A stretch of 64,000 bases of DNA from WM-3-3 sp041660045 (GTDB lineage: Bacteria > Pseudomonadota > Gammaproteobacteria > Methylococcales > Methylomonadaceae). The position numbers were made by a program, and so were the translations under genes. The notes beneath the pieces are model-generated. The model made no database searches and was not told where the DNA came from. It worked only from the letters and a program-made list of their open reading frames with translations. Positions 17,924 through 28,618 of the stretch are shown here, in pieces (the first letter of the stretch is position 1; each line of letters begins with the position of its first letter). The stretch is taken from NCBI GenBank assembly GCA_041660045.1, contig JBAZXA010000001.1, positions 434,001 to 498,000 on the forward strand. Reading direction: 5' to 3'.

Positions 17924-19318
17924 ATGACTGAAAAAACGGTAAGCAAATATTTGCTAAATATAGAAAAACAATTTGCCAATGATAATGCAGTGCTACTCAA
18001 AGCCACTAAAGTTTTTCATGAGCTAGACCAAATAGAATATGATCTTGGCTTATTGGATGCCGATGAAACAACGGCCAGTAAATGCTCATGGTGGCCAATT
18101 GTTAGTCTGATTTCCGGTAGCTCTGCGGCAAAACCAAGCTTCATGAACCAATATCTTGGCAGTGAAAATTCAATTACAGGCATCCAAACTTCCAGCCATA
18201 AATTTACTGTCTTGTTACATAATAATCAAGCAGCGAACACAACTTTGCCAGGAACCGCCCTAGACGTTGACCACCGCTACCCTTTTTTTCAAATCAGCCA
18301 AAAAATTGAACAATTACAGAAAGGCGAAGGGGATCGGTTAAATTCTTATTTGGAATTAAAAACTATAGCCAGCGCCCGCATCAAAGGGAAATTATTAATT
18401 GATATGCCCAACTTTGGTGTAGAAACCGTTAGTCCCGTCGTATTGCTTTTGGCCAAACAAAGTATAGACACATCTGACTTAGTTTTAGTTTTTACTGATA
18501 TATTTGAAGCCCCCACTCCCCAACTTGAAGACTTGCTCACTGCGATACGGCAACAACAAGACACCAATAAATTTGTCTACCTTATCAATGAAACAAGTGC
18601 CTCTTTTTATCCTTCTGCTTCCCATGACTTGATCGCTTCTTGGCAGACCCGCTTATCCCAGTTGGGCTTAAATACGGGACAATTTATTGTACTACCCAAT
18701 AAAACCATAGGTAGCCAGAACCAAGCTGTAGCGGCCATTATCGACCAACGTTTAATGAATATTAGCTATGACCGCAGTTACCGGGTGCTAAACGCCTTGG
18801 AACATAATATCCGCGAAGTTGAAAATAGCATTATTCCAGAAGTAAAAAATGGTATCAGTGTCTGGAAAGACCGCTCCAATTTTTCCTCTTTATTAATTTT
18901 AAGTTTTTTTGCAACTTTAGCAATCTTCGCCGAAATTGAGACTGGTATTTTAGACATATTAATCGACCCTATTATTGGGCCTGCTGTTTTATTGGTGTTA
19001 ATAGCCATCATGATGCCGGTACATTTAATCATCAGTAAAGTACAGTCCAAACTAGTCATCTATAAACTGGGCAAACGTCAAAAAGAATTACACATTATTG
19101 AAAATTTGGCAGAACACTTTGAAAAAGGCCTAACCTTCGGACGAATACTCCTTCCCATTAAAGAACCTTATGGATGGAATAAAAAAACTAAAGCAAAGTT
19201 ATCTGTTTTATCTAATAAAGTTAAAGACTTAGTCCAGTTACTCAATGACAGCTTTGGCAGCTATTACGACCAGACTAGCGATAGTTATCCTGGCAATCCA
19301 TTAGATAAAAAAGAATAA
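17924..19318 (+). CDS. Dynamin-like membrane protein with eroded GTP-binding motifs
   Basis: The 464-aa protein has the layout of a bacterial dynamin-like/septin-like GTPase: a short helical lead, a G-domain-like core (about 55-280) and a membrane hairpin of two helices (about 321-337 and 349-371), then a charged helical tail. The core is degenerate. The P-loop region ISGSSAAKPSFMNQYLG (63-79) aligns with the family pattern G-x4-GKSSFLNxLLG but keeps only the Lys (Lys70), with Gly to Ala and Ser to Pro. The switch-II position reads DMPNFG (160-165), and the guanine-specificity motif reads NETS (222-225) instead of NKxD. I infer a fold related to GTPases with weak or no hydrolysis. A small membrane protein gene follows 34 bases later. 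Confidence 0.65.
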   Translation: MTEKTVSKYLLNIEKQFANDNAVLLKATKVFHELDQIEYDLGLLDADETTASKCSWWPIVSLISGSSAAKPSFMNQYLGSENSITGIQTSSHKFTVLLHNNQAANTTLPGTALDVDHRYPFFQISQKIEQLQKGEGDRLNSYLELKTIASARIKGKLLIDMPNFGVETVSPVVLLLAKQSIDTSDLVLVFTDIFEAPTPQLEDLLTAIRQQQDTNKFVYLINETSASFYPSASHDLIASWQTRLSQLGLNTGQFIVLPNKTIGSQNQAVAAIIDQRLMNISYDRSYRVLNALEHNIREVENSIIPEVKNGISVWKDRSNFSSLLILSFFATLAIFAEIETGILDILIDPIIGPAVLLVLIAIMMPVHLIISKVQSKLVIYKLGKRQKELHIIENLAEHFEKGLTFGRILLPIKEPYGWNKKTKAKLSVLSNKVKDLVQLLNDSFGSYYDQTSDSYPGNPLDKKE

Positions 19319-19352
19319 CGGCATACTGCAAAGCCTTGCTTGAGGGCTAGCT

Positions 19353-19850
19353 ATGGATATTTTTAAAGCCTACTTGTCGGTCTGTTGGCTAAAATCTAAG
19401 CCACTAGATTTACCAAGATCGATAAGCTTCTTTAAACAAAATTTAATTTTTTATTTTATTGTAGAGTTTTTAATACAAACTAACATTGTTGACGATCCTT
19501 TCGAATCTTTTTTAGAAATCTGCTTTGAAACTTTCTTATCGCTAGTATTTTTAGCCATTGCCTTGGCATCCAGCAAATCGTTATTTCACTTTATACCGAT
19601 TGCATGTGCCATGATATTTGCTGAAAACTTCATTTCCTTGCTATGCGTGCCGGTATTAATTTGGTTAACTGCCACGGATAATACACAAAGCTATTATGTC
19701 TTAGGTGCCTTAGCAATGTGGAATTTTGCAATTATCACGCACATTATCAAACAAATGTTACGCATTAATATTGCTGCCGCTATAGCCTTAGCAATGCTTT
19801 ATATTATTTGTGTTTATGGTGGCGCCTTTGCATTGGCACAAGTCATTTAA
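19353..19850 (+). CDS. Small polytopic membrane protein
   Basis: The 165-aa protein has about four hydrophobic helices (roughly 27-41, 55-72, 78-105 and 115-163, the last probably two spans) and short connecting loops. GAGGG six bases before the ATG supports the start. The arrangement resembles small Yip1-like membrane proteins, but I cannot assign a family. It probably forms one transcript with the dynamin-like gene 34 bases upstream, and the two products may act together at the inner membrane; this is inference from spacing only. Confidence 0.65.
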   Translation: MDIFKAYLSVCWLKSKPLDLPRSISFFKQNLIFYFIVEFLIQTNIVDDPFESFLEICFETFLSLVFLAIALASSKSLFHFIPIACAMIFAENFISLLCVPVLIWLTATDNTQSYYVLGALAMWNFAIITHIIKQMLRINIAAAIALAMLYIICVYGGAFALAQVI

Positions 19851-20004
19851 ATGAGGCTGTTGCTGTTAGCTTTTAAGCCAAGAAAAGCTTGACTAGGTTG
19901 ATTAGAGCTATAGCCAAAAAGTCAATAAACCAAATGATTGCCCAGTGTTAACCCTGTTTTTGTCAAACCACTGAGCCAGCGTATCAGAATGCAATTTAAC
20001 GACT

Positions 20005-23000
20005 TTAGCGATATTTTATTTCAACTTTAGACATACCACCTATTAGGCGCCTTAATCGAATAACTAATTCGTCTGTTGCTTGCACACGCCAATCATCACC
20101 TAGTCTGAGTAACGCTTGCGCTTGGTCTGACTTATAATTTATTAGCACTGGGCAAGCACCACCTTTAAAAGGTTTTAACACTGCATGTAAAGCCTGGATG
20201 AAATTTGGATTTGCTGTCTGCGCATCCCAATTGAGCTGTAAGCCCCGCGCAAAACTATCCCTCGCTTGCTCTATGCTGTAGAGTTTTTCTGCAGTTAAGC
20301 GCAAACTTCCTGAAAAATCATCTATACCGACAGCACCTTCAGCAATCAACAAGGTATCCCGGGTAAATATATCTCGATACTTTTCATAAATATCGCCAAA
20401 CGCGGCGACTTCCAAGCGTCCGCTGCGATCATCAATAATAGCAAAAGCCATGGTTTTACCCTGTTTGGTCTGCCGCGTCCTAACTTCAATGACCAAACCT
20501 GCGACACGGGCTTCCATACGCCCACGCGAGCGCTCGGCATCTGCCAACAAACTAGCTATTTTACCGTGGGTAAACTGTTCTAATTCAGCCTCATATTGGT
20601 CAATTGGATGGCCACTTAAAAACAAGCCCAGGGTTAACTTTTCAGCAGCTAGTTTTTCATTTTCCGACCACGGTTCAATATTTGCTGAATAAGCGTCATA
20701 ATCATCAACTGTTTGTTCGGCATTAACGGCTAGGCCAAACAAATCATTTTGCCCCGCTGCCGCCATTTTTCCATGTTGCTCAGCAATACGCAGCACGGTT
20801 GGCAATTCAGCCAAATGCCCGGCGCGGTTTTCCCCAAACTCATCAAATGCACCCGCACGGATCAATGCCTCTAAAACCCGGCGGTTAAACTTGCGTAAAT
20901 CTACCCGTTTGCATAAATCATATAAGCTATGGTATGGCCCATAGTCACACCGGTCAGTCAACATTTCTTCAATGGCGGCCTCGCCCACTCCTTTAATGGC
21001 ACCAAGGCCATAAATAATGTGCTCGGCTTGATTTACCGTAAACCTAAAGTTAGAGGTATTGATCGCTGGGGGACAAATTTTCAGTCGCATCTGGCGACAT
21101 TCTTCAATTAACACCACGACTTTATCGGTGTTATCCATATCTGATGACAGCACTGCGGCCATAAATGCTGCTGGATAATATGCTTTTAGCCAAGCGGTTT
21201 GGTATGCCACCAGAGCATAAGCCGCTGAATGGGATTTGTTAAAACCGTAGCCTGCAAACTTTTCCATCAAGTCAAATATATAAGTCGCAATGCCCTCATC
21301 AACTTGATTAGCCACGGCACCTTGGGTAAATATTTCGCGTTGCTTGGCCATTTCTTCCGGCTTTTTCTTACCCATGGCGCGGCGTAACATGTCCGCACCA
21401 CCTAAGGTGTATTGCGCGAGTTCACGGGCAATTTGCATCACTTGTTCTTGATATAAGATAACTCCGTTGGTTGGCTTTAAAATAGGGATCAATAAGGGAT
21501 GGGCATATTCCGCTTTGGCACCATGCTTAACATTTATATAATCATCAACCATACCCGATTCCAAAGGTCCTGGCCGGAATAAGGCCACCAAAGCTATAAT
21601 GTCATCAAAACAATCAGGTTTAAGCTTTTTGATCAATTCTTTCATACCGCGTGATTCAAGTTGAAAGACTGCGGTAGTTTGGGCTTTTTTTAGTAATTCA
21701 TAGGGTGCCGGATCATCCCGAGGTATGGTCGTGATATCAACTGGCGCCTCACCTGCAACTTGGCGTTTCTGATTAATGGTTTGTAAAGCCCAATCGATAA
21801 TGGTTAAGGTGCGTAGGCCTAAAAAGTCAAACTTGACCAACCCAATGGCTTCAACATCATCCTTATCAAACTGCGTGACTAAATTGCCACCACCTTGTTC
21901 ACAATACAATGGCGTAAAATCGGTGAGTTTGGTTGGTGAAATAACCACGCCGCCGGCATGTTTGCCCGCATTCCTGGAAATACCTTCCAACGACCTTGCC
22001 ATATCGATCAAGGTTTTAACTTCTTCTTCAGTGTCGTACAGCTGTTTTAGTTCGGCACTATCACTCAAGGCTTTGTCTAAGGTCATGCCGATTTCAAAAG
22101 GCACTAATTTCGCTAATCGATCAACAAAACCATAAGCAAAACCCAGCACACGCCCGACATCCCGTATCACTGCCTTAGCCGCCATAGAGCCATAGGTAAT
22201 AATTTGCGCAACATGGTCTCGGCCATAATGTTCTGCGACGTAATCAATGACTTCATCACGCCTATCCATGCAAAAATCAACGTCAAAATCGGGCATGGAC
22301 ACGCGCTCCGGGTTAAGGAAGCGCTCAAATAACAGATCAAATTCAATTGGGTCCAAATCGGTGATTTTTAGTGCATAAGCCACTAGAGATCCCGCACCTG
22401 AGCCGCGGCCTGGGCCAACAGGGATCAAATTATTTTTTGCCCATTGGATAAAGTCTGCGACTATCATGAAATAACCTGGAAATCCCATTTGGATGATGAC
22501 ATCCAACTCCAGCTCTAAGCGCTGATAATAAACTTTACGGTTTTCCACATCTGAAGCTTGGCCAACTGCAGGGTACTGCAACAAGCGTTGCTGTAACCCC
22601 GTTCTTGCTTCTGCCGCCAGATAATCCCCCAAGGTCATCTGCGCAGGTACCGGAAAATCAGGTAAAAAGTTTTCGCCTAGGGTAAGTTTAAGGTTACAAC
22701 GCTTGGCAATTTCCACACTGTTTTCTAGCGCTTCAGGTATATCAGAAAATAGCGACTGCATTTCTTCGACACTGCGCAAATATTGTTGGGGGGTATAATC
22801 TTTGGGCCGACGAGTATCATCCAAAACCCGGCCTTGATGAATGCACACCCTCACTTCGTGTGCTTCAAAATCGCTGGCTTTAAGAAAGCGCACATCATTG
22901 GTCGCTACCACAGGCAACGCTTCCGTTAATGCCAATTCTACCGCAGCGGTAATATAACGTTCTTCATTGGGCTTGCTAACCCTTTGCAACTCCAGATAAA

Positions 23001-23493
23001 AACCCTCTTGAAACAAGGCTGCCCAATGTTTGGCTAAGTGTTTGGCCAATACGGTATTTTCTGCTAACAAAGCGCGGCCTATATCACCTTCCATAGCGCC
23101 TGACAACGCGATTAAACCGGCGTGGTTATGCTCCAGCCAGTCTTTTTGCAGCATTGGGGTACCTTGATGTTGGCCTTCTTGATAAGCTTTTGAAACCAAC
23201 TCCATTAAGCTAATGTAACCGCTATGATTCTTGACTAATAAAGTCATCCGAAACGGCGTTGCCGGCTCTTCTGGATTAAAAATTAAAACATCTGCACCAA
23301 CCAGCGGCTTAATGCCTTGAGCCATCGCCGCACGATAAAATTTAACCAATGAAAAAAGATTGGTATGTTCCGTAATCGCAATCGCCGGCTGGTTTAGCTC
23401 GGCCAAGCGTTTGACCAAGGGCTTGATCTTAACGATACCGTCAACTAGTGAGAACTCAGTATGTAATCTTAAATGGACAAATGCTGGCGGCAT
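20005..23493 (-). CDS. dnaE: DNA polymerase III alpha subunit DnaE
   Basis: This is the replicative polymerase catalytic subunit, 1162 aa, the normal DnaE1 length. It has the N-terminal PHP domain starting HTEFSLVDGIVKIKPLVK, the C-family polymerase core with catalytic aspartates in MPDFDVDFCMDRRDEV (about 395-410), helix-hairpin-helix motifs, and a C-terminal OB fold and tau-binding region. Replication of both strands depends on it. No strong ribosome binding site precedes the ATG. Neighbours on either side are unrelated, and the gene appears to be a single transcription unit. Confidence 0.98.
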   Translation of the reverse strand: MPPAFVHLRLHTEFSLVDGIVKIKPLVKRLAELNQPAIAITEHTNLFSLVKFYRAAMAQGIKPLVGADVLIFNPEEPATPFRMTLLVKNHSGYISLMELVSKAYQEGQHQGTPMLQKDWLEHNHAGLIALSGAMEGDIGRALLAENTVLAKHLAKHWAALFQEGFYLELQRVSKPNEERYITAAVELALTEALPVVATNDVRFLKASDFEAHEVRVCIHQGRVLDDTRRPKDYTPQQYLRSVEEMQSLFSDIPEALENSVEIAKRCNLKLTLGENFLPDFPVPAQMTLGDYLAAEARTGLQQRLLQYPAVGQASDVENRKVYYQRLELELDVIIQMGFPGYFMIVADFIQWAKNNLIPVGPGRGSGAGSLVAYALKITDLDPIEFDLLFERFLNPERVSMPDFDVDFCMDRRDEVIDYVAEHYGRDHVAQIITYGSMAAKAVIRDVGRVLGFAYGFVDRLAKLVPFEIGMTLDKALSDSAELKQLYDTEEEVKTLIDMARSLEGISRNAGKHAGGVVISPTKLTDFTPLYCEQGGGNLVTQFDKDDVEAIGLVKFDFLGLRTLTIIDWALQTINQKRQVAGEAPVDITTIPRDDPAPYELLKKAQTTAVFQLESRGMKELIKKLKPDCFDDIIALVALFRPGPLESGMVDDYINVKHGAKAEYAHPLLIPILKPTNGVILYQEQVMQIARELAQYTLGGADMLRRAMGKKKPEEMAKQREIFTQGAVANQVDEGIATYIFDLMEKFAGYGFNKSHSAAYALVAYQTAWLKAYYPAAFMAAVLSSDMDNTDKVVVLIEECRQMRLKICPPAINTSNFRFTVNQAEHIIYGLGAIKGVGEAAIEEMLTDRCDYGPYHSLYDLCKRVDLRKFNRRVLEALIRAGAFDEFGENRAGHLAELPTVLRIAEQHGKMAAAGQNDLFGLAVNAEQTVDDYDAYSANIEPWSENEKLAAEKLTLGLFLSGHPIDQYEAELEQFTHGKIASLLADAERSRGRMEARVAGLVIEVRTRQTKQGKTMAFAIIDDRSGRLEVAAFGDIYEKYRDIFTRDTLLIAEGAVGIDDFSGSLRLTAEKLYSIEQARDSFARGLQLNWDAQTANPNFIQALHAVLKPFKGGACPVLINYKSDQAQALLRLGDDWRVQATDELVIRLRRLIGGMSKVEIKYR

Positions 23494-23605
23494 GAATTAG
23501 ATCAAAAAATTTAGCAAGGTTAAAAAACAAGGGATTTTCATGCGATTTAAAAACCTTATGAAATTCATAGCAAAAACAGTGCTGAAAAAAGCGTAAAACT
23601 CTAAG

Positions 23606-23627
23606 GCTGCGTTTAATAACACGCAGC
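23606..23627 (-). terminator. Hairpin in the hrpA-dnaE gap
   Basis: GCTGCGT (23606-23612) pairs with ACGCAGC (23621-23627) around an 8-base loop, about 140 bases after the hrpA stop. Only a short T-rich stretch follows on the reverse strand (CTTAGAGTTTTACG), so it is a weak terminator candidate. The rest of the 274-base gap shows nothing else clear. Confidence 0.35.
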
Positions 23628-23767
23628 GATATTTTACTCTATCAAATAAGTTGGTTATATCGACAGCCCGTTAAAAAACGGCCTCATAACGCTAATTGAT
23701 TAATCTATAAAGGCGCTATCAACATTGTCATAGCCGTTTAATGTAAACAAATCCAGCACCACTACTC

Positions 23768-26700
23768 TCATCCTCGCTCATCCCAGGCTTTTTCCATGCG
23801 TTTGCTTGAAATGGGATAAGCCGTTTTCAATTGTTGGGCAAACAAAGATACGCGAAACTCTTCTAATGCCCAGCGGTAATCATCTTGCTCTGGCACGATG
23901 ATTTCTTTTTTGGCTTTTTTTTCCAAATCTAACCAAAAACGTTTCCAATAACGCTGCATTTCCTGAGTTTTTTGAGCATTATTGTCGCGTTTATCTAGCC
24001 GATAAACTATCGCTTTCAAATAACGGGGCATGGCTTTAAGTTGCACTGCGGGTGTATTACGCAGAAACCCTGCATAAATCAGGCAGTTTAGTTGTTCATT
24101 GATATCTTGAGCTAAGGGATCATTTGGATTAAATGCTTTAAGCTGAACTTTAATTTGCTGATACAGCGTCATAATCTCTAAGCTTAATTGACCCGCGGTA
24201 CTTGCAAAACTAAGTAATTCACTTTTATGTTGCTGCAGATTTTCTTCAAATACCTGCTGGCTACGGATGCTTCTGCCTGCTATGAAAACACTGCTGAGTA
24301 CATAATAAAGCAAGTCATCTTTATACACTGGAGTAAAAGAAAAACTTAAGTAAGGGTGTTTATGCAGCTGGTTATAGCTGAGTTCAGCACTCGCAGATTT
24401 AGGCAGGTTTTTGATTAAATAAGTACAATCTTTACGTAATTGCAACTGATATAAACGCATTAGACCCGTTTGATGCTGATGGTTTGCTTTCGCTTGCGTA
24501 TCAAATATGCGCACACCCACACTATCACCTTCATCAATTATCGCAGGATAGCCGATAAACGCCTGGCCTTTCTGCATAAATTGGTAGGTTTCTGGTAAAT
24601 CGTCAAACGCCCATTGTATACAACCGGTATGGTTAAGCTCATCCGCCGCCAGTTGGTCAAAACTGTCACCCGCTTCTATGGCGTATTTATTTTGCAATTT
24701 TTTTAAATCGCGGCCGTAGTCTAAGAGCTTACCTTGCTCATCAACCACGCGGAAATTCATTTTTAAATGATCGTTTAAGCTATCCAAGCTATAGGCATTT
24801 AGCGGCACCGCTTCGCCCGTTATTTTTCTAAGACGGTTGCTAAGCCATTCGTATAGGGCACCTTTAAAATCAGGCTCAATGGCCAAGCATTGCTTAATGG
24901 TTTCGGGTACCGGTACAAAATGTTTACGGATAGGCTTAGGCAGCGACTTAACCAAGGCAACCAGTTTTTCCTCCAGCATACCGGGCACTAACCAATCAAA
25001 CGGTGCTTGTGAAACTTGGTTTAATTGATGCACAGGAATGATCGCCGTTACGCCATCTTCATCATGGCCGGGTTCAAATCGATACTGTAAATGGATAGTT
25101 AAATTACCGATTTTTTTGCTATCGGGAAAATCCCATTCATTGACGTGTGTTTCTTGTTCGCGTGTTAAATCTTGTTTTGTTAAAAATAAGATTTTTGGGG
25201 TTTCACGTTCTACGGTTTTACGCCATTTATCCAATTCTATGCCACTAACAATTTCTACCGGCAGCTTTTTGTCATAAAACTGATATAACCATTCTTCATC
25301 TTCAATTAAATCAACCCGGCGGCCTTTATGCTGGATGTAACCCACTTCTTCTAAAAGCTTTTGATTCGCCACATAAAATGGTGCGTTACTGTAATAATCA
25401 TGGTCTACCAGGGCGGAGCGAATAAAAATCTCCCGAGCCGCCTTAGCATCGATACGTTCATACGGAATTTTGCGGCCAGCTTGTAAGGTTAAGCCATACA
25501 ATAAAGTGCGTTCAGAAACTGCACTACGTGCGGCTTTCTTTTCCCAATGCGGATCAAAATAGTTACGTTTAACTAAGTGTCCTGCGCAGTGCTCTATCCA
25601 TTCCGGTTCAATTCTGGCAACTGTACGGGCATATACTTTACTGGTTTCCACTTGTTCAGCAGCCATAATCCATTTAGGTTTGAGTTTATGTAAACCTGAA
25701 CCTGGGAAAATAAAAAACTTTAGGCCGCGCGCGCCCATATATTCATGTTGCTCATGACGAAAACCGATATTCGATAACAAACCCGTCAATAAGGCGCGAT
25801 GTATATTCTCATAGGCTTGGCTTGTTATCGGTGTAAGCTCAGCCTCAGCAGTGCTAGCGTTAACAGGTGAAACCACAGGTGTATTCAGGTGCATTTTTAA
25901 ATCACCTTTTACCACCTGAATAATTTGGGCATGTATATCAAACCATTCACGCATACGCAAATACGAGAGAAAATTCTCTTGGCAATACTTACGAAGCTTG
26001 CTGTTAGACAGGTGCTTTTTTTGCGCTTCGTAATTGTTCCAAAGGTTTAATAGGGTTAAAAAATCCGACTCAGGGTGACGGAAAGCAGCATGTTTGGCAT
26101 CTGCTTGCGGCATTTTATCGGCAGGTTTATCTCGCGGGTCTTGTACACTCAAAGCCGCGACAATAATGGCAACATCGTGCAAGCAACCTTCTTCATGGGC
26201 AGCAATCAGCATTCGTGCTAATTTAGGGTCCGTCGGGAATTTTGCCAGCTGTTTCCCGGTTTCCGTTAGCTTCCCGGATTTATCCAAGGCATTAACTTCT
26301 TGCAACATGGTTTTGCCATCACGGATCATTTTTTCATCCGGCGGCTCGATGAAGGGGAAGTCTTCAATATCACCTAAATTCAAGGTTGCCATCTGTAAGA
26401 TGACTGCCGACAAATTGGTGCGCATGATTTCTGGCTCTGTAAACTGTGGTCTCGCCACATAATCCTCGGCCGAATACAAGCGGATACAAATACCTTCAGC
26501 AACCCGTCCACAGCGGCCCGCGCGTTGATTTGCACTGGATTGGGAAATTCGTTCGATAGGTAAACGCTGAATTTTGCTACGATGGCTATAGCGGCTGATG
26601 CGGGCATGACCGGTATCAATCACGCCACGTATGCCAGGTACGGTCAGTGAAGTCTCGGCCACATTGGTTGCCAACACTATACGGGGTTTACCACCTTTGG

Positions 26701-27730
26701 GATTAAACACGCGTTCTTGCTCACTAACGCTTAGTTTGGAATATAACGGCAGCACTTCATAGAGATTAGGATGATGTTTTTTAAGTGAATCGGTAGTTTC
26801 CCTAATTTCCCGCTCACCACTTAAAAATATTAGGATATCGCCACGTAAATCACGATATAGCTCATCAACAGCTTCTAAAATGGCATATTGTAAATCATCG
26901 CTAGTTTCATCATCCGCTTGGTCGTCTTCAGCATCTGTTTCACGTTCTATGGGCCGATAACGAATGTCTACCGGATACGTCCGCCCAGAAACTTCAATGA
27001 TAGGGGCGTTATTAAAATGTGTGGAAAACCGTTGGGTATCAATAGTTGCCGAGGTAATCACTAATTTTAAATCCGGCCGCTTGGGCAACAACCATTTCAT
27101 ATAGCCCAACAGAAAATCAATATTTAAACTGCGCTCATGCGCCTCATCGATAATAATCGTATCGTATTGGTTCAAATAGGGATCATTTTGCGATTCGGCC
27201 AGTAAAATACCATCCGTCATCAGCTTAACTAAAGACTCACTATGGGTTTTGTCATTAAAGCGGATTTTATAGCCTACCGACTTACCGATCGGCTCGCCTA
27301 ATTCTTCGGCAATCCGGTCAGCTACAGTGCGGGCGGCTATCCGTCGAGGTTGGGTATGGCCAATAAAACCCGCTGCCCCACGGCCTATTGATAAGCAAAT
27401 TTTAGGCAATTGCGTGGTTTTTCCGGAGCCGGTTTCGCCACAAACTATCACCACTTGATGGTTTTTGATTAACGCTGCAATATCGTCTTTTTTACCGGTA
27501 ACAGGTAAATCAGGGAAATTTAGTGCAGGTATGCTGGCTAAGCGCTTTTGATATAATGCGACAGAGCGTTCAATCCGATTTTTTAACTGGTTAAATTGTT
27601 CTCCCGGCTGCTTGCCTTTTTGATATTCACTACGTAGACGGTCTAGTTGACGCTTTAGAGCATGCCTATCCAAATTTAAGCAGTTAGCAAGCTCGGTTGA
27701 GAGTTGTTTAATTAAATCTAGGTTAGACAT
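23768..27730 (-). CDS. hrpA: ATP-dependent RNA helicase HrpA (DEAH box)
   Basis: HrpA is a large DEAH-box helicase linked to mRNA processing and rescue of stalled ribosomes in E. coli. The 1320-aa product has Walker A GETGSGKTTQLPKI (about 95-108), the DEAH box IIDEAHERSLN, SATID, and motif VI QRAGRCGR, then the helicase-associated domain, OB fold and the long DUF3418 C-terminal region typical of the bacterial family. I start at the ATG at 27730 rather than the TTG one codon earlier. Length is normal for HrpA. Confidence 0.97.
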   Translation of the reverse strand: MSNLDLIKQLSTELANCLNLDRHALKRQLDRLRSEYQKGKQPGEQFNQLKNRIERSVALYQKRLASIPALNFPDLPVTGKKDDIAALIKNHQVVIVCGETGSGKTTQLPKICLSIGRGAAGFIGHTQPRRIAARTVADRIAEELGEPIGKSVGYKIRFNDKTHSESLVKLMTDGILLAESQNDPYLNQYDTIIIDEAHERSLNIDFLLGYMKWLLPKRPDLKLVITSATIDTQRFSTHFNNAPIIEVSGRTYPVDIRYRPIERETDAEDDQADDETSDDLQYAILEAVDELYRDLRGDILIFLSGEREIRETTDSLKKHHPNLYEVLPLYSKLSVSEQERVFNPKGGKPRIVLATNVAETSLTVPGIRGVIDTGHARISRYSHRSKIQRLPIERISQSSANQRAGRCGRVAEGICIRLYSAEDYVARPQFTEPEIMRTNLSAVILQMATLNLGDIEDFPFIEPPDEKMIRDGKTMLQEVNALDKSGKLTETGKQLAKFPTDPKLARMLIAAHEEGCLHDVAIIVAALSVQDPRDKPADKMPQADAKHAAFRHPESDFLTLLNLWNNYEAQKKHLSNSKLRKYCQENFLSYLRMREWFDIHAQIIQVVKGDLKMHLNTPVVSPVNASTAEAELTPITSQAYENIHRALLTGLLSNIGFRHEQHEYMGARGLKFFIFPGSGLHKLKPKWIMAAEQVETSKVYARTVARIEPEWIEHCAGHLVKRNYFDPHWEKKAARSAVSERTLLYGLTLQAGRKIPYERIDAKAAREIFIRSALVDHDYYSNAPFYVANQKLLEEVGYIQHKGRRVDLIEDEEWLYQFYDKKLPVEIVSGIELDKWRKTVERETPKILFLTKQDLTREQETHVNEWDFPDSKKIGNLTIHLQYRFEPGHDEDGVTAIIPVHQLNQVSQAPFDWLVPGMLEEKLVALVKSLPKPIRKHFVPVPETIKQCLAIEPDFKGALYEWLSNRLRKITGEAVPLNAYSLDSLNDHLKMNFRVVDEQGKLLDYGRDLKKLQNKYAIEAGDSFDQLAADELNHTGCIQWAFDDLPETYQFMQKGQAFIGYPAIIDEGDSVGVRIFDTQAKANHQHQTGLMRLYQLQLRKDCTYLIKNLPKSASAELSYNQLHKHPYLSFSFTPVYKDDLLYYVLSSVFIAGRSIRSQQVFEENLQQHKSELLSFASTAGQLSLEIMTLYQQIKVQLKAFNPNDPLAQDINEQLNCLIYAGFLRNTPAVQLKAMPRYLKAIVYRLDKRDNNAQKTQEMQRYWKRFWLDLEKKAKKEIIVPEQDDYRWALEEFRVSLFAQQLKTAYPISSKRMEKAWDERG

Positions 27731-27801
27731 CAAAAAACGATAATAAATAAAGCTATTATACGATAACTTGTAGCTTTTAAATGTCTTGCTTATAGCTTAA
27801 G

Positions 27802-28530
27802 TCAAATCACAACAATACGGTTTTGATCAAAGCCCGCGACCATTTTTTTACCTTGATAACCGCGTGGGTTACATAAGATCCGGGCATCAGCTATACGGTA
27901 ATCACCCGGGCTGTGGACATGACCATGAAACCAGGCAGAAACCTCATACTCATGTAATAACGGTTTTAAATCATTACAATAGGCTAATTTTTTTAGCGCA
28001 TTGGGACTATCATTCCAACTCCATTGCGAGGGTGCATGATGGGTGATGACTATGGTTTTTCCGGAAAAAGGTTTGGATAATTCTTTTTCCAGCCAAGTTT
28101 TTGATTTTTGAAAAAGTTGGCTAAACTGATTAGTGGCAAAAGCCGCACCATCGTACTTAATTTTTCTAAAATCATTTAAGCTGAGCCCTAGTTCTTGTGC
28201 TTTCTCTTCACCATCTACAAACAAATCTGTCCATAGTGTGCAGCCCAAAAAACGTACACCTTGGTAGATATAGCGGTTATTCTCTAAAAACTGCACATTA
28301 CTGCCTTTACAAAGCTGACGTATGTCTAACAACACATCTTGATAATTGCGGTTATAAAACTCATGGTTACCTGCTACATAAATGACTGGTTTATTGAATG
28401 ATTTCAGCCATTCAGCGCCTTGTAGATATATCCCAATATCACCTGCCGCGATGATAAGATCAGCATCGGTTTCGGGTGCGCTAAGTTCACCAAACTCTAA
28501 ATGAATATCAGAAAAATAATTGATCCGCAC
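27802..28530 (-). CDS. Calcineurin-like metallophosphoesterase
   Basis: The 242-aa protein contains the complete metallophosphoesterase metal site: SDIHLEFG near residues 7-14, GDIG (31-34), GNHEFYN near 54-60, THHAPS and HGHVHSPGDY. It should bind two metal ions and hydrolyse a phosphoester; the substrate cannot be told. No signal peptide is present, so it is cytosolic. The start is a GTG at 28530. It is transcribed in the same direction as hrpA 71 bases away and divergently from ispG. Confidence 0.88.
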   Translation of the reverse strand: MRINYFSDIHLEFGELSAPETDADLIIAAGDIGIYLQGAEWLKSFNKPVIYVAGNHEFYNRNYQDVLLDIRQLCKGSNVQFLENNRYIYQGVRFLGCTLWTDLFVDGEEKAQELGLSLNDFRKIKYDGAAFATNQFSQLFQKSKTWLEKELSKPFSGKTIVITHHAPSQWSWNDSPNALKKLAYCNDLKPLLHEYEVSAWFHGHVHSPGDYRIADARILCNPRGYQGKKMVAGFDQNRIVVI

Positions 28531-28618
28531 GTTTTACCACTGCCTAAAAAATTGTATAAGAGTATAATTTGCAGTATTTTTTCAGATAACCCTAACCTTT
28601 TCCAGAATCATTTAACCT

